A stretch of DNA of 31,243 nt. Origin: Dehalococcoidia bacterium (GTDB lineage: Bacteria; Chloroflexota; Dehalococcoidia; UBA2979). The stretch is taken from NCBI GenBank assembly GCA_004297315.1, contig SCTU01000127.1:1-31243 (forward strand), read 5' to 3'. Shown here piece after piece: positions 14,284 to 21,213 of this stretch. Within the stretch, counting starts at the first letter, position 1; each line of letters begins with the position of its first letter. Made by a program: the position numbers and the translations under genes. The notes beneath the pieces are model-generated. The model ran no database searches, was not told where the DNA came from, and saw nothing but the letters and a program-made list of their open reading frames with translations.

Positions 14284-15651
14284 CTATGCGAGCCGCAGCA
14301 GATGGTCGAGCATGTCGTCGATCGCCCGGATCATCCGTGCGGCCGCCTCATACCCGCGTTGGTACTGGACCATCGAGACCATTTCCTCGTCCAGGTTCAC
14401 GCCGGAGGTCGCCTGCTGGATGGACTCAAGGTGCTGCAGGCGCATCTGCTGCGACTCCACGAGCCACTCGGCGTCGCGTGTCGCCACGCCGACGCTCGTG
14501 ACGACTCCGTTGAGGTAGGCCGAGTAGTCCTCGGTGCCACCGTTCATGGAGAGAGCCTGCTGCAGGCCCGCAATCGCGAGCGCGTTCCGTCCGTCGCCCA
14601 CCGATCCGGACGCCGACGCGGCGGCCACGAGGTCTGCGTCGGCCAGGATCGCTGCGTCGACGTTCAGCGTGGCCGCGTTCGTGCCGCTGAAGAACGCCGT
14701 ACCGGTCGTCGTCCCGTCCAGGGCGTAGCCTGCGGCGTGGGCGGCATTTACGTCGGACACGATCTGGCCGACCAGCGCGTCGAGGCTCGCGGCCCGACCG
14801 GGCAGATCGACGTCGCGCTGGTAGAGCAGCCCGCCGATCTCGCCTGAGCGTACCAGGGCGGTGCCTCCGTCCTGCCGCCACTGCAGGTCGTAGAGGTTCG
14901 AGTCCGCCGGGTCGCGGACGAGATCGATCTGGTCCGCGTTGATGCCGGTCACGATCGACCGCCCGCCGACGAAGACATCGACGTTCCCGGCGTCATTTTC
15001 GATCGTGTGCACGTCGACGAGCTGCGCCAGGCGGTCCAGCAGCAGGTCGCGCTCGTCCGTGAGGTCGGACGCGGGACTGCCGCTCGCCCGGGTCTCGAGG
15101 ATCCGACCGTTCAGCGACGCGAGCCGCCCCACGATGCTGTTGACCTCCGCGACCGCGTTGGCGATCCGGTTGTCGGCCTCCAGGCGGAGGGTGGAGAGGC
15201 TGCGCGCGACCCGGCCCGTCGCGAGCGCGAGGGTCTGCCCGGCCTGTACGACCCCGGCGCGGGTCGCGCTCTGCTCGGGCGCGTTCGCGAGGTCGCGCCA
15301 GGCGTTGAAGAACTGGTCCATCGCGTCCTGGAGGCTGCCAGGCCCGCTGACACCGAGGGTGGCCTCGACAGCGCCAAGCGAGGTCGCGCGGGCCTGATAA
15401 TCGTGCGCGGTACCGCTCTCCGTGCGCGCCTGGAGGTCGACAAAGCGGTCGCGCAGTCGCTCGACGCCGCGGAAGTCGACACCCCCGCCGACACCGCTCG
15501 CGGAGGCGGGTCCGGCCTGGGTGAGCACGACGCGCTGCCGGGAATAGCCCGGGGTGTTCACGTTGGCCACGTTGTGCGCCACGGCGTCCATCGCCTGCTG
15601 CTGCGCGAACAGCGCGCGCATCGCGGAGTTCAGTCCGACGGAGATCGCCAT
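14284..15651 (-). CDS. flgK: FlgK, hook-filament junction protein (HAP1)
   Basis: 455 residues, within the normal FlgK range. The start at ATG 15651 places the conserved N-terminus 'VGLNSAMRALFAQQQAMDAV' and 'HNVANVNTPGYSRQRVVL' at residues 4-45; the open frame continues upstream but is unlike FlgK there. 'VERLRDRFVDLQAR' and 'DLTDERDLLLDRLAQLVDV' are typical. The C-terminus is 'NLDEEMVSMVQYQRGYEAAA' then 'RMIRAIDDMLDHLLRL', the classical FlgK ending. FlgK forms the first ring between hook and filament. It lies between flgN and flgL in the order flgM-flgN-flgK-flgL seen in Bacillus. Confidence 0.96.
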   Translation of the reverse strand: MAISVGLNSAMRALFAQQQAMDAVAHNVANVNTPGYSRQRVVLTQAGPASASGVGGGVDFRGVERLRDRFVDLQARTESGTAHDYQARATSLGAVEATLGVSGPGSLQDAMDQFFNAWRDLANAPEQSATRAGVVQAGQTLALATGRVARSLSTLRLEADNRIANAVAEVNSIVGRLASLNGRILETRASGSPASDLTDERDLLLDRLAQLVDVHTIENDAGNVDVFVGGRSIVTGINADQIDLVRDPADSNLYDLQWRQDGGTALVRSGEIGGLLYQRDVDLPGRAASLDALVGQIVSDVNAAHAAGYALDGTTTGTAFFSGTNAATLNVDAAILADADLVAAASASGSVGDGRNALAIAGLQQALSMNGGTEDYSAYLNGVVTSVGVATRDAEWLVESQQMRLQHLESIQQATSGVNLDEEMVSMVQYQRGYEAAARMIRAIDDMLDHLLRLA

Positions 15652-15677
15652 GGCAGACTGTCGCTTCCTGCAGGCGG

Positions 15678-16190
15678 CTATGCGCTGCGGTCGAGCGTGC
15701 GCCCGCCATTCGCGGCCGTGCCCCCGACCGGCGTGTACATGCCGCCGGCCAGGACCGAGCGGAGGTAGTTCACCCAACGGTCGACCAGCGCCCTGCTGCT
15801 CTCCAGCAACCGCTGGTTGACTTCCTGCGTCTCGTGAAGCGCGGTCGCCTCAACCCGGAGCACCTCCCCGGCACGCTTCAACATCTCCGCGAGGCCCGGC
15901 GGCAGCACGCCCGCGATCTGTGCCAGGGTGGCGGTGTCCGGATCCACGCCAGTCGCCATCGAGATCGCCACGAGCGCCGTCATGCGCTCGGTCTCGAGCG
16001 CCTGGAGGTGTTCGAGGAAGACCTGCGATTCCTCCACGGAGGCCGTGAGTTCTTCCACGTCCCCCTGCACGATCGCCTGCTGCTGGCGACGCGCCACCTC
16101 CAGCAATCGATGCGTCATCTCCCGCTGCTGATCCATCACGGCGGCCAGGGCCTGGCCCCCTTCGGTGGCGTCCGGCGCCAGCGAGGTCAT
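15678..16190 (-). CDS. flgN: FlgN-family export chaperone
   Basis: 170 residues, nearly all helical, with the FlgN pattern of a long antiparallel coiled coil: 'REMTHRLLEVARRQQQAIVQ', 'ELTASVEESQVFLEHLQALE' and 'ETQEVNQRLLESSRALVDRW'. FlgN family members bind FlgK and FlgL and deliver them to FlhA. The start ATG 16190 overlaps the flgM stop by four bases (ATGA), so the two are translationally coupled. The family diverges quickly; the call rests on helical pattern plus position directly upstream of flgK. The C-terminal 25 residues are Gly-rich and likely disordered. Confidence 0.85.
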   Translation of the reverse strand: MTSLAPDATEGGQALAAVMDQQREMTHRLLEVARRQQQAIVQGDVEELTASVEESQVFLEHLQALETERMTALVAISMATGVDPDTATLAQIAGVLPPGLAEMLKRAGEVLRVEATALHETQEVNQRLLESSRALVDRWVNYLRSVLAGGMYTPVGGTAANGGRTLDRSA

Positions 16191-16507
16191 CGTGCCACGT
16201 CCCCGAACGCGCGCTCGCTGAGGCGGCGGGCGATCAGGCCGGCGTCGATGCCGTACATGCCACCCGCGATGCGCGCGCGCACCGACGCGACACGCTCCGC
16301 GCGGACATCGGGCTGCTGCTGGACCGCTTCCATCACACGGGCGAACGACTGGGCGCCGGCGGAGAGGGACACCTGGTCCATCCGCCTGCCGCTCGCGCCC
16401 CCCTGCGCGACGCGTCGAGGCGTCTCCTGCGCGGCGGCGGCCTGTGCCTGCGCCACCTGGCGCTGGTAGACGCCGGAGGCGTCCTGCGGACGGACGGGCA
16501 ATACCAT
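16187..16507 (-). CDS. flgM: FlgM, anti-sigma-28 factor
   Basis: 106 residues. The first 40 are Gln/Ala-rich and probably unfolded. The sigma-28-binding C-terminal half shows 'MDQVSLSAGAQSFARVMEAV', then 'RAERVASVRARIAGGMYGID' and 'AGLIARRLSERAF', matching the FlgM consensus D-x-V-x-L-S...R-x-x-x-V-x-x-I/R-x-x-I-x-x-G-x-Y. FlgM holds the sigma factor inactive until the hook is complete, then leaves through the export gate. ATG 16507 was preferred to GTG 16510 because gggaggt lies at better spacing. It overlaps flgN. The cognate sigma-28 gene lies 2.9 kb upstream in the same operon. Confidence 0.9.
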   Translation of the reverse strand: MVLPVRPQDASGVYQRQVAQAQAAAAQETPRRVAQGGASGRRMDQVSLSAGAQSFARVMEAVQQQPDVRAERVASVRARIAGGMYGIDAGLIARRLSERAFGDVAR

Positions 16508-16525
16508 CACAGCACCTCCCGGCCG

Positions 16526-17335
16526 CTACGCGACCTGGTTCACCTTGGAGAGCATCTCCTCGACGGTCTTGTACGCGACGAGGTTCAGCTGGTAGCCGCG
16601 CTTCGCGATCACCAGGCCCGTCATCTCCGTCGCGATGTCGACGTTCGAGGCCTCGAGCCAGCCGGAGTAGACAACGCCCATGCCGTCCACGCCTGGTTTG
16701 CCCTGGATCGGCTCCTGCGACTCCGGCGTCGCGAGGAACCGGCTGTTGCCGATCGCAGCGAGGCCCTGGGGGTTCGAGAAGCGGCACAACTCGATCTGCC
16801 CGGCGACCACCCGCTTGCCATCGCGCGGTTCGTAGGGGCCAAGGTTCGCCAGCTCTTCCTCCGTGAGGTCACGCGTCACCGAAATCTCGCCGGTCCCCTC
16901 AACGCGGAGTTCGCGGAAGCGCGGCGGCAACTGGAGCGGGGGATCGAGCAGTTCCCCGGAGACGGTGGCCACGCGCCCGGTGCCGTCCAGCGTGAACATG
17001 CCCGCGCGGGTGTAGGCAAGCGAACCGTCATCGAGCTTCACCCGGAAGAAGCCATCGCCGGAGATGGCGAAGTCCATCTCGCGCCCGCTCGGCTGCAATG
17101 AGCCCTGCGAGAAGTCGCGCGTGATGCCGGCGGTGATCACGCCCGCCGAACTGGAGGAAACCTGCCCTTCCGCCAGTGCGGACACGATGGACGCGGTGTT
17201 GAGCACGTCCTGGAAGTGGATCTTGGCGCGCTTGTACCCGGTGGAGTTCACGTTCGCGAGATTGTTCGCGATCAGCTCGATGTTGCGCTGCTGTTCCACC
17301 ATCCCGGAGATGGCAGCGTCGATGGAAAGGGACAC
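16526..17335 (-). CDS. flgG: Flagellar rod protein FlgG-like
   Basis: 269 residues with both axial-protein ends: N-terminal 'AISGMVEQQRNIELIANNLA' and 'NVNSTGYKRAKIHFQDVLNT', mid-region 'MDFAISGDGFFRVKLDDGSL', 'YTRAGMFTLDGTGRVATVSG' and C-terminal 'VDIATEMTGLVIAKRGYQLN'. The start is GTG 17335, with ggaggt five bases upstream; the frame extends farther but is then a shadow of the upstream gene. The 'TDFAI..G.GFF' and 'QG.LE.SNVD' segments ('YSGWLEASNVDIATEMT') are shared by FlgG and FlgF. It pairs with the next rod-like gene, the equivalent of B. subtilis flhO/flhP. Which one is the distal rod is inferred, and I lean to FlgG here. Confidence 0.88.
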   Translation of the reverse strand: MSLSIDAAISGMVEQQRNIELIANNLANVNSTGYKRAKIHFQDVLNTASIVSALAEGQVSSSSAGVITAGITRDFSQGSLQPSGREMDFAISGDGFFRVKLDDGSLAYTRAGMFTLDGTGRVATVSGELLDPPLQLPPRFRELRVEGTGEISVTRDLTEEELANLGPYEPRDGKRVVAGQIELCRFSNPQGLAAIGNSRFLATPESQEPIQGKPGVDGMGVVYSGWLEASNVDIATEMTGLVIAKRGYQLNLVAYKTVEEMLSKVNQVA

Positions 17336-17351
17336 GCTGGACCTCCGTTGC

Positions 17352-18188
17352 CTACACGCGGCCGACGTCGCGTACGGCGCGCTCGAGCGACTCGTTGATC
17401 GTGGAGAAGACGCGCTGACTGGCCTCAAACGTCCGGGAGAGGCTGAACATCCGTGTCGCCGTCTGCCCCATGTTCACGTTCGCCTCTTCGAGTGCGCCCT
17501 GGAGGACACTCGACCCGCTGTCCGTGAAGTCCACAGGTGTGACGGTGGCGCTTGGCGGGACCGCATAACAGGACTCGCCCGCGGGCAAGAGGTCGGCGGC
17601 GTCGACGTTGACGACGCCGAGCCGCGCGATTGGCTCCTCCTTGAGGATGGTGCTGCGCGATCCGTCCGGGTTCGTGGCCTCCTCTTCCACGAAGCGGAAG
17701 ATGCTGCCATCGCCTTTGATCCGCACGTGCTCGGTGTCGACGATGATCGGCCGGGTCTCGCTGTCGAGGACGAGCGAGCCGTCGCGCCGGACCAGTTGAT
17801 TGCGCTCGTCGCGGCGGAAATGGCCGTCGCGCGTGTAGTGGGTGGCGCCGTACCTCGTCCGCACGGTGAAGAATCCGTCGCCGCGGAGCATGACGTCCAG
17901 GGGTTCTGCGGTCTCGCGTTCGGCGCCCTGGCTGAGGTCCGTGCGCACCGTGGCGATGTAGGTGCCGGTACCGACGCGGCCGATCACGCGATCATGCGCG
18001 GCTCCGGCCGGTCCGGGGCCTTCGGAGGCCTCCTTGTGCGTCGCCAGCACACTGCCGAAGGCGGTCTGGGCGGACTGCTCTGCCTTGTACCCGACCGTCG
18101 AGGCGTTCGAGATGTTTGCGGCGGTGACGTCCTGCTGGCGCAGGCCGAGCAGCATGCCGGACGCCGCGGTGTAGAGCCCGCGGATCAT
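17352..18188 (-). CDS. flgF: Flagellar rod protein FlgF/FlgG-like
   Basis: 278 residues. N-terminus 'MIRGLYTAASGMLLGLRQQD' and 'ANISNASTVGYKAEQ', middle 'LDVMLRGDGFFTVRTRYGA' and 'HYTRDGHFRRDERNQLV', C-terminus 'ALEEANVNMGQTATRMFSLS' then 'RTFEASQRVFSTINESLERA'. 'N-I-S-N-A-S-T-V-G-Y' replaces the more usual N-L-A-N-x-x-T-x-G-F. It forms part of the rod joining the basal body to the hook. ATG 18188 overlaps the stop of the LPXTG-type protein (ATGA). The two tandem rod genes could be called FlgF and FlgG in either order. Confidence 0.86.
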   Translation of the reverse strand: MIRGLYTAASGMLLGLRQQDVTAANISNASTVGYKAEQSAQTAFGSVLATHKEASEGPGPAGAAHDRVIGRVGTGTYIATVRTDLSQGAERETAEPLDVMLRGDGFFTVRTRYGATHYTRDGHFRRDERNQLVRRDGSLVLDSETRPIIVDTEHVRIKGDGSIFRFVEEEATNPDGSRSTILKEEPIARLGVVNVDAADLLPAGESCYAVPPSATVTPVDFTDSGSSVLQGALEEANVNMGQTATRMFSLSRTFEASQRVFSTINESLERAVRDVGRV

Positions 18189-18841
18189 GACGGCCTCTTC
18201 CCGAGGCGGAGCCCCGCGAAGAGCGAGAGCGCCATGGCTGAAGCCAGCACCCCCACGCGCAGCATGTCCGTGACGAGGGTCGTATCCCCCGTGTTGGGAA
18301 GTGCGCCTGGGGCGACCAGTCCGCCCGCCCCCTCGAGCCGGCTGCCGTCCGCCCCGCGCTGCCCGACCAGCGAGAAGTAGCCGCCGATTGAACGTTCGAC
18401 TGTGGGTTGGGGAGCATCGTCCGGTTCGGGCTCCACGGTGATGATGAAGAGGTCAAAACCGAAGTCAGTGATCGGCGGCAGCGTGCCGCGGTAGGACGCC
18501 GCCCCGGCCTCGTCCGTGTTGAACCGGCCCACAGAGATGGCGTCCCCGATCTGCGAGTTCACCAGCCAGCCCTGATACTGCTTCCCTGCGAGGCGTGGAA
18601 GGCCGGTCGCCTGCACGCGCACGATCCCCTCGGCGAATAGCAATTCGGCGACGCCGGTGGCGTCGCGCGGGCCCCAGTTCGACAGGTCGATGTACGACAG
18701 TTTCACGGGCGTCGGCACGCCGTTGGCCTGCGCGGTCCCCGCCGGGATCGTGGCCAGCAGGAGTGCGAGGCCCGCGATCAGCGCGGAGGCGAGGCGGACG
18801 CCCAGCGACCGCCGACGCGCGGCGAGCGAGAAGATGGTCAC
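18185..18841 (-). CDS. Secreted RskA-type-domain protein with LPXTG-like sorting signal
   Basis: 218 residues. A signal peptide spans 1-40 (RSLGVRLASALIAGLALLLA, cleavage near AQA|N). Residues about 64-155 resemble the extracytoplasmic domain of RskA-type anti-sigma-K proteins ('LPRLAGKQYQGWLVN', 'AISVGRFNTDEAGAASYRG', 'FIITVEPEPDDAPQPT'), but the zinc-binding anti-sigma N-terminus is missing, so no sigma-binding part exists. The C-terminus is a full cell-wall sorting signal: L181-P-N-T-G185, a hydrophobic stretch (about 194-210) and tail R-L-G-K-R-P-S. Such proteins are cut by sortase and linked to the wall. GTG 18841 overlaps the upstream stop, and its stop overlaps the rod gene (ATGA), so it is embedded and coupled in the flagellar operon. 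Confidence 0.82.
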   Translation of the reverse strand: MTIFSLAARRRSLGVRLASALIAGLALLLATIPAGTAQANGVPTPVKLSYIDLSNWGPRDATGVAELLFAEGIVRVQATGLPRLAGKQYQGWLVNSQIGDAISVGRFNTDEAGAASYRGTLPPITDFGFDLFIITVEPEPDDAPQPTVERSIGGYFSLVGQRGADGSRLEGAGGLVAPGALPNTGDTTLVTDMLRVGVLASAMALSLFAGLRLGKRPS

Positions 18842-19392
18842 GGACGCCCCCTGCGTGTGCGGGCGATCTTGACTTCTTCCAGGCCGACCCGCAGTTCCCG
18901 CGCAATCGCGCGGTCGGAGAGTCCTTCGTCAAGCAGGCGCTCGATCTGAGTCGAGACCGACGCCGCGGACTCGCCGGACACGTACTCGCCTGCGGCGCGC
19001 CCGAGCGCCATCCCCGCGGCGGCCGGCGTCCGGGACGGCTCGCTCAGCAGTAGCTCGAGGCTGGACCGCTGCTGCGTCAGTTGCTCGTGCAGTTCCGCCA
19101 TCGTCTGCTCCAGGCGTTCGGCCAGGGCGTCGGCGGAGCGCGTGACGAGGGACGAGACGTGCTCACTCAGCAGGTCACGCTCGAGGTCCGGCTCGCGGGC
19201 GGCAGCAGCGCCGCCCCTCGCAGTCGCCTGCGTCATCATGACGGTCGAGAGGCCGGCGCCAGCCAGCACCGATTCGAGGTCGGCATGCTGCCGGGACAGG
19301 AGTGCGCCGTGATACAGGACGGCCAGTGCCAGGAGCAACACCGGGCCGCCGACCGCGACCGAGATGAGGAGGACCGAGACCGGGACGTTCAT
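18838..19392 (-). CDS. SwrB-like (DUF6115-type) membrane protein with C-terminal helix-turn-helix-like segment
   Basis: 184 residues. One N-terminal membrane helix (about 5-28, 'VSVLLISVAVGGPVLLLALA'), a coiled-coil region (about 70-118, 'ADALAERLEQTMAELHEQLT'), and a C-terminal segment 'IERLLDEGLSDRAIARELRV' then 'GLEEVKIARTRRG', which resembles the short helix-turn-helix end of B. subtilis SwrB. SwrB is encoded immediately downstream of sigD in Bacillus and helps assembly or activation of the basal body/export apparatus. Here the gene is likewise just downstream of fliA, with a four-base overlap (ATGA). Identity of fold and position supports the call, but overall sequence identity cannot be measured here. 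Confidence 0.68.
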   Translation of the reverse strand: MNVPVSVLLISVAVGGPVLLLALAVLYHGALLSRQHADLESVLAGAGLSTVMMTQATARGGAAAAREPDLERDLLSEHVSSLVTRSADALAERLEQTMAELHEQLTQQRSSLELLLSEPSRTPAAAGMALGRAAGEYVSGESAASVSTQIERLLDEGLSDRAIARELRVGLEEVKIARTRRGRP

Positions 19393-20213
19393 GCCGCTTT
19401 CCCTTGCTCGCGCGCCTGGAGCACGGCCCGCAGGCGGCCGAGGGCACGTGCGTGGAGCTGGCAGACGCGGGATTCCGAGATGCTCAGCACCTGCGACACC
19501 TCCCGCATCGTCAATTCCTCCTGGTAGTAAAGCGAGAGGATGAGCTGTTCCCGCTCGGGGAGTTCCCTAATCGAGTGGGCGAGATCACCGATCCGTTCCT
19601 GGTGCTCCATACCGAGCGAGAAATCCTCGTAGTCCGGGTCGGCGATGCCGGCGGCGGCTGCGCCGCCTTCCTCGTCGTCGTCGTACGTACCTACGGTGTC
19701 CAGCGAGACCGTGGTCCATGAGGCATCGACCAGGTGCCGCCGGTACGCCTCCGCCGAGAGGCCGAGCGCCGCAGCCACCTCCTCGTCGGCCGGCTCACGG
19801 CCGAGATCGTTCGTCAGCGCGAGGATCGCCTCCGTGGTTTCGCGCACCTTCTGGCGGACGGACCGCGGGAGGCGGTCCAGCGACCGGAGCGCGTCGATGA
19901 TCGAGCCGCGGATGCGGGAGATGGCGTACGTCTCGAACTTCACCCCCTTGGTGGAGTCGAAACGCTCGACCGCCTCGATCAGGCCGATCGTGCCGAACGA
20001 CAGCACATCCTCGTAGTCCAGGATCGCCGGCAGTGAGATCGCGAGGCGGCCCATCACGTACTTCACGAGCGGCGTGAACTGCAGGATCAGCCGCTCGCGC
20101 AGTTGCGGGTCTCCCGTTGCGGCATAGCGCTCCCAGAGCGCGAGGTTCGCCGCCTGGACGGCCTCGGGGCTTGCGTCCTCGCTGCTTCGGAGCCGAAGAG
20201 GTGACATGCTCAT
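19389..20213 (-). CDS. fliA: FliA/SigD, flagellar sigma-28 factor
   Basis: 274 residues with regions in order: region 2 'LWERYAATGDPQLRERLILQ', 'FTPLVKYVMGRL', 'DYEDVLSFGTIGLIEAVERF' and 'FETYAISRIRGSIIDALRSL'; 'DRLPRSVRQKV' (the sigma-28 D-x-x-P-R-S/x-V-R hallmark); region 3 'LGREPADEEVAAALGLSAEA'; region 4 'LPEREQLILSLYYQEELTMR' and 'EVSQVLSISESRVCQLHARA'. It directs transcription of late flagellar genes and is held by FlgM. A somewhat long acidic insert (YDDDEEGG, about residues 177-184) sits between regions 3 and 4. Its place after flhF-pilZ and before the SwrB-like gene matches Bacillus sigD. ATG 20213 is used; ATG 20207 is possible. Confidence 0.96.
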   Translation of the reverse strand: MSMSPLRLRSSEDASPEAVQAANLALWERYAATGDPQLRERLILQFTPLVKYVMGRLAISLPAILDYEDVLSFGTIGLIEAVERFDSTKGVKFETYAISRIRGSIIDALRSLDRLPRSVRQKVRETTEAILALTNDLGREPADEEVAAALGLSAEAYRRHLVDASWTTVSLDTVGTYDDDEEGGAAAAGIADPDYEDFSLGMEHQERIGDLAHSIRELPEREQLILSLYYQEELTMREVSQVLSISESRVCQLHARALGRLRAVLQAREQGKAA

Positions 20214-20228
20214 CTGCGTCCCTTACGC

Positions 20229-20525
20229 CTACGCTGCGCGGCGGCTGGCCGAGGCTGCCCGCGCTTCCCGCTCCGCCGGCAGGTCAACCGGCCGGCGTCC
20301 ATCTGATGACTCGTCCGGCGCCGTGATCCCGCCCGACCTCCGAGTGCCCGGCGGCGCCGTCGATACCACGAGCTCGGCGAAGAAGGCCGCGAAGGCGACC
20401 GGCGGGAAGACCAGCAGGCCTCGCAGCAGCGCCACCTCCACCGCGTAGCCGGCCCACATCGAAGCGACGGAGGCTGCCACCGCGAGCCCCGCCCCGGCTC
20501 CGAGGCCCAGACGCAGAAGCGGCAT
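20229..20525 (-). CDS. Small two-helix membrane protein, unknown
   Basis: 98 residues. Two hydrophobic stretches (about 3-30 and 33-52, 'LGLGAGAGLAVAASVASMWA' and 'VALLRGLLVFPPVAFAAFFA') are followed by a polar, Arg/Pro/Ala-rich tail predicted to be disordered. No conserved catalytic motif. The ATG at 20525 abuts the stop of the PilZ gene with no spacing, and sigma-28 starts 15 bases after its stop, so it is firmly inside the operon. The position suggests a role in export or in motility control by the neighbouring PilZ protein, but nothing in the sequence proves it. Confidence 0.65.
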   Translation of the reverse strand: MPLLRLGLGAGAGLAVAASVASMWAGYAVEVALLRGLLVFPPVAFAAFFAELVVSTAPPGTRRSGGITAPDESSDGRRPVDLPAEREARAASASRRAA

Positions 20526-21182
20526 CTAGAGCCGTCCCTTGCGGCGCATCTCGATCTGCTGGCGGGTCACGTAACGGATCAGCCGCTCCACGTCGGCGCG
20601 CGGAAGGTCCACGAAGCGGCCGTGCACACGGTGGTAGCGGCCGCCGCGGACGGGCGCGCGGACGCACAGGACCTCCACGCAGGTGTCCATCTCAACGGGG
20701 TCACCGTGGAGGCCGAACACCACACGGAGCCTCGTGCCCGGATCGGGCTGCGAGAGTGATTGCATCTGCATTCCCCCGCCGGACAGGTCGAGGATGGTGG
20801 TGTCCAGCAGCGGCGTCTCCGAGCCGTCGCGGCCGACGACCGCGATGTAGGTCGGCACGATCCGCGTGATGAGTCGGTAGTACGAACGTCGTTCGCTCTT
20901 CTCCGCTTCTGCCGGCGGCTCGACCACGAGACCCTCCGCGGGCGAAACCTCGACGAGGCGGACGCGCGTCGCGATGCGGTAGACCTGCCCCTGCACGGAG
21001 GCAAAGAGCGTCACCTCTTCACCCGCGCCCACAGGAAGGAATTCGCCCTCCCGTCGAGGCATCGTCAGGCGGACCGCGTCGTGCGAGACGCTACGGACGG
21101 CAGCCTCATACGCGACGTCCGGATCGCCGTCTGGCAGGACGACGTTGACGCGAGTGCCAGGACGCAGGTCCACGTGGTCCAT
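20526..21182 (-). CDS. PilZ-domain c-di-GMP receptor (YcgR/YpfA/DgrA-like)
   Basis: 218 residues: an N-terminal YcgR-type beta-barrel domain (about 5-95) and a C-terminal PilZ domain (about 98-215). Both c-di-GMP-binding signatures are intact: R-x-x-x-R as R99-S-Y-Y-R103 in 'ERRSYYRL', and D-x-S-x-x-G as D132-L-S134-G-G-G137. Proteins of this type act as flagellar brakes: with c-di-GMP they bind the motor (MotA, FliG or FliM) and slow or bias rotation. The start was placed at ATG 21182, where 'MDHVDLRPGTRVNVVL' begins the YcgR-type domain; a gagg lies five bases upstream. It is located between flhF and sigma-28, a spot taken by chemotaxis genes in Bacillus. Confidence 0.92.
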   Translation of the reverse strand: MDHVDLRPGTRVNVVLPDGDPDVAYEAAVRSVSHDAVRLTMPRREGEFLPVGAGEEVTLFASVQGQVYRIATRVRLVEVSPAEGLVVEPPAEAEKSERRSYYRLITRIVPTYIAVVGRDGSETPLLDTTILDLSGGGMQMQSLSQPDPGTRLRVVFGLHGDPVEMDTCVEVLCVRAPVRGGRYHRVHGRFVDLPRADVERLIRYVTRQQIEMRRKGRL

Positions 21183-21213
21183 CGAATCCTCGTCGCTCAG
21201 CGTCCGCGCACGA

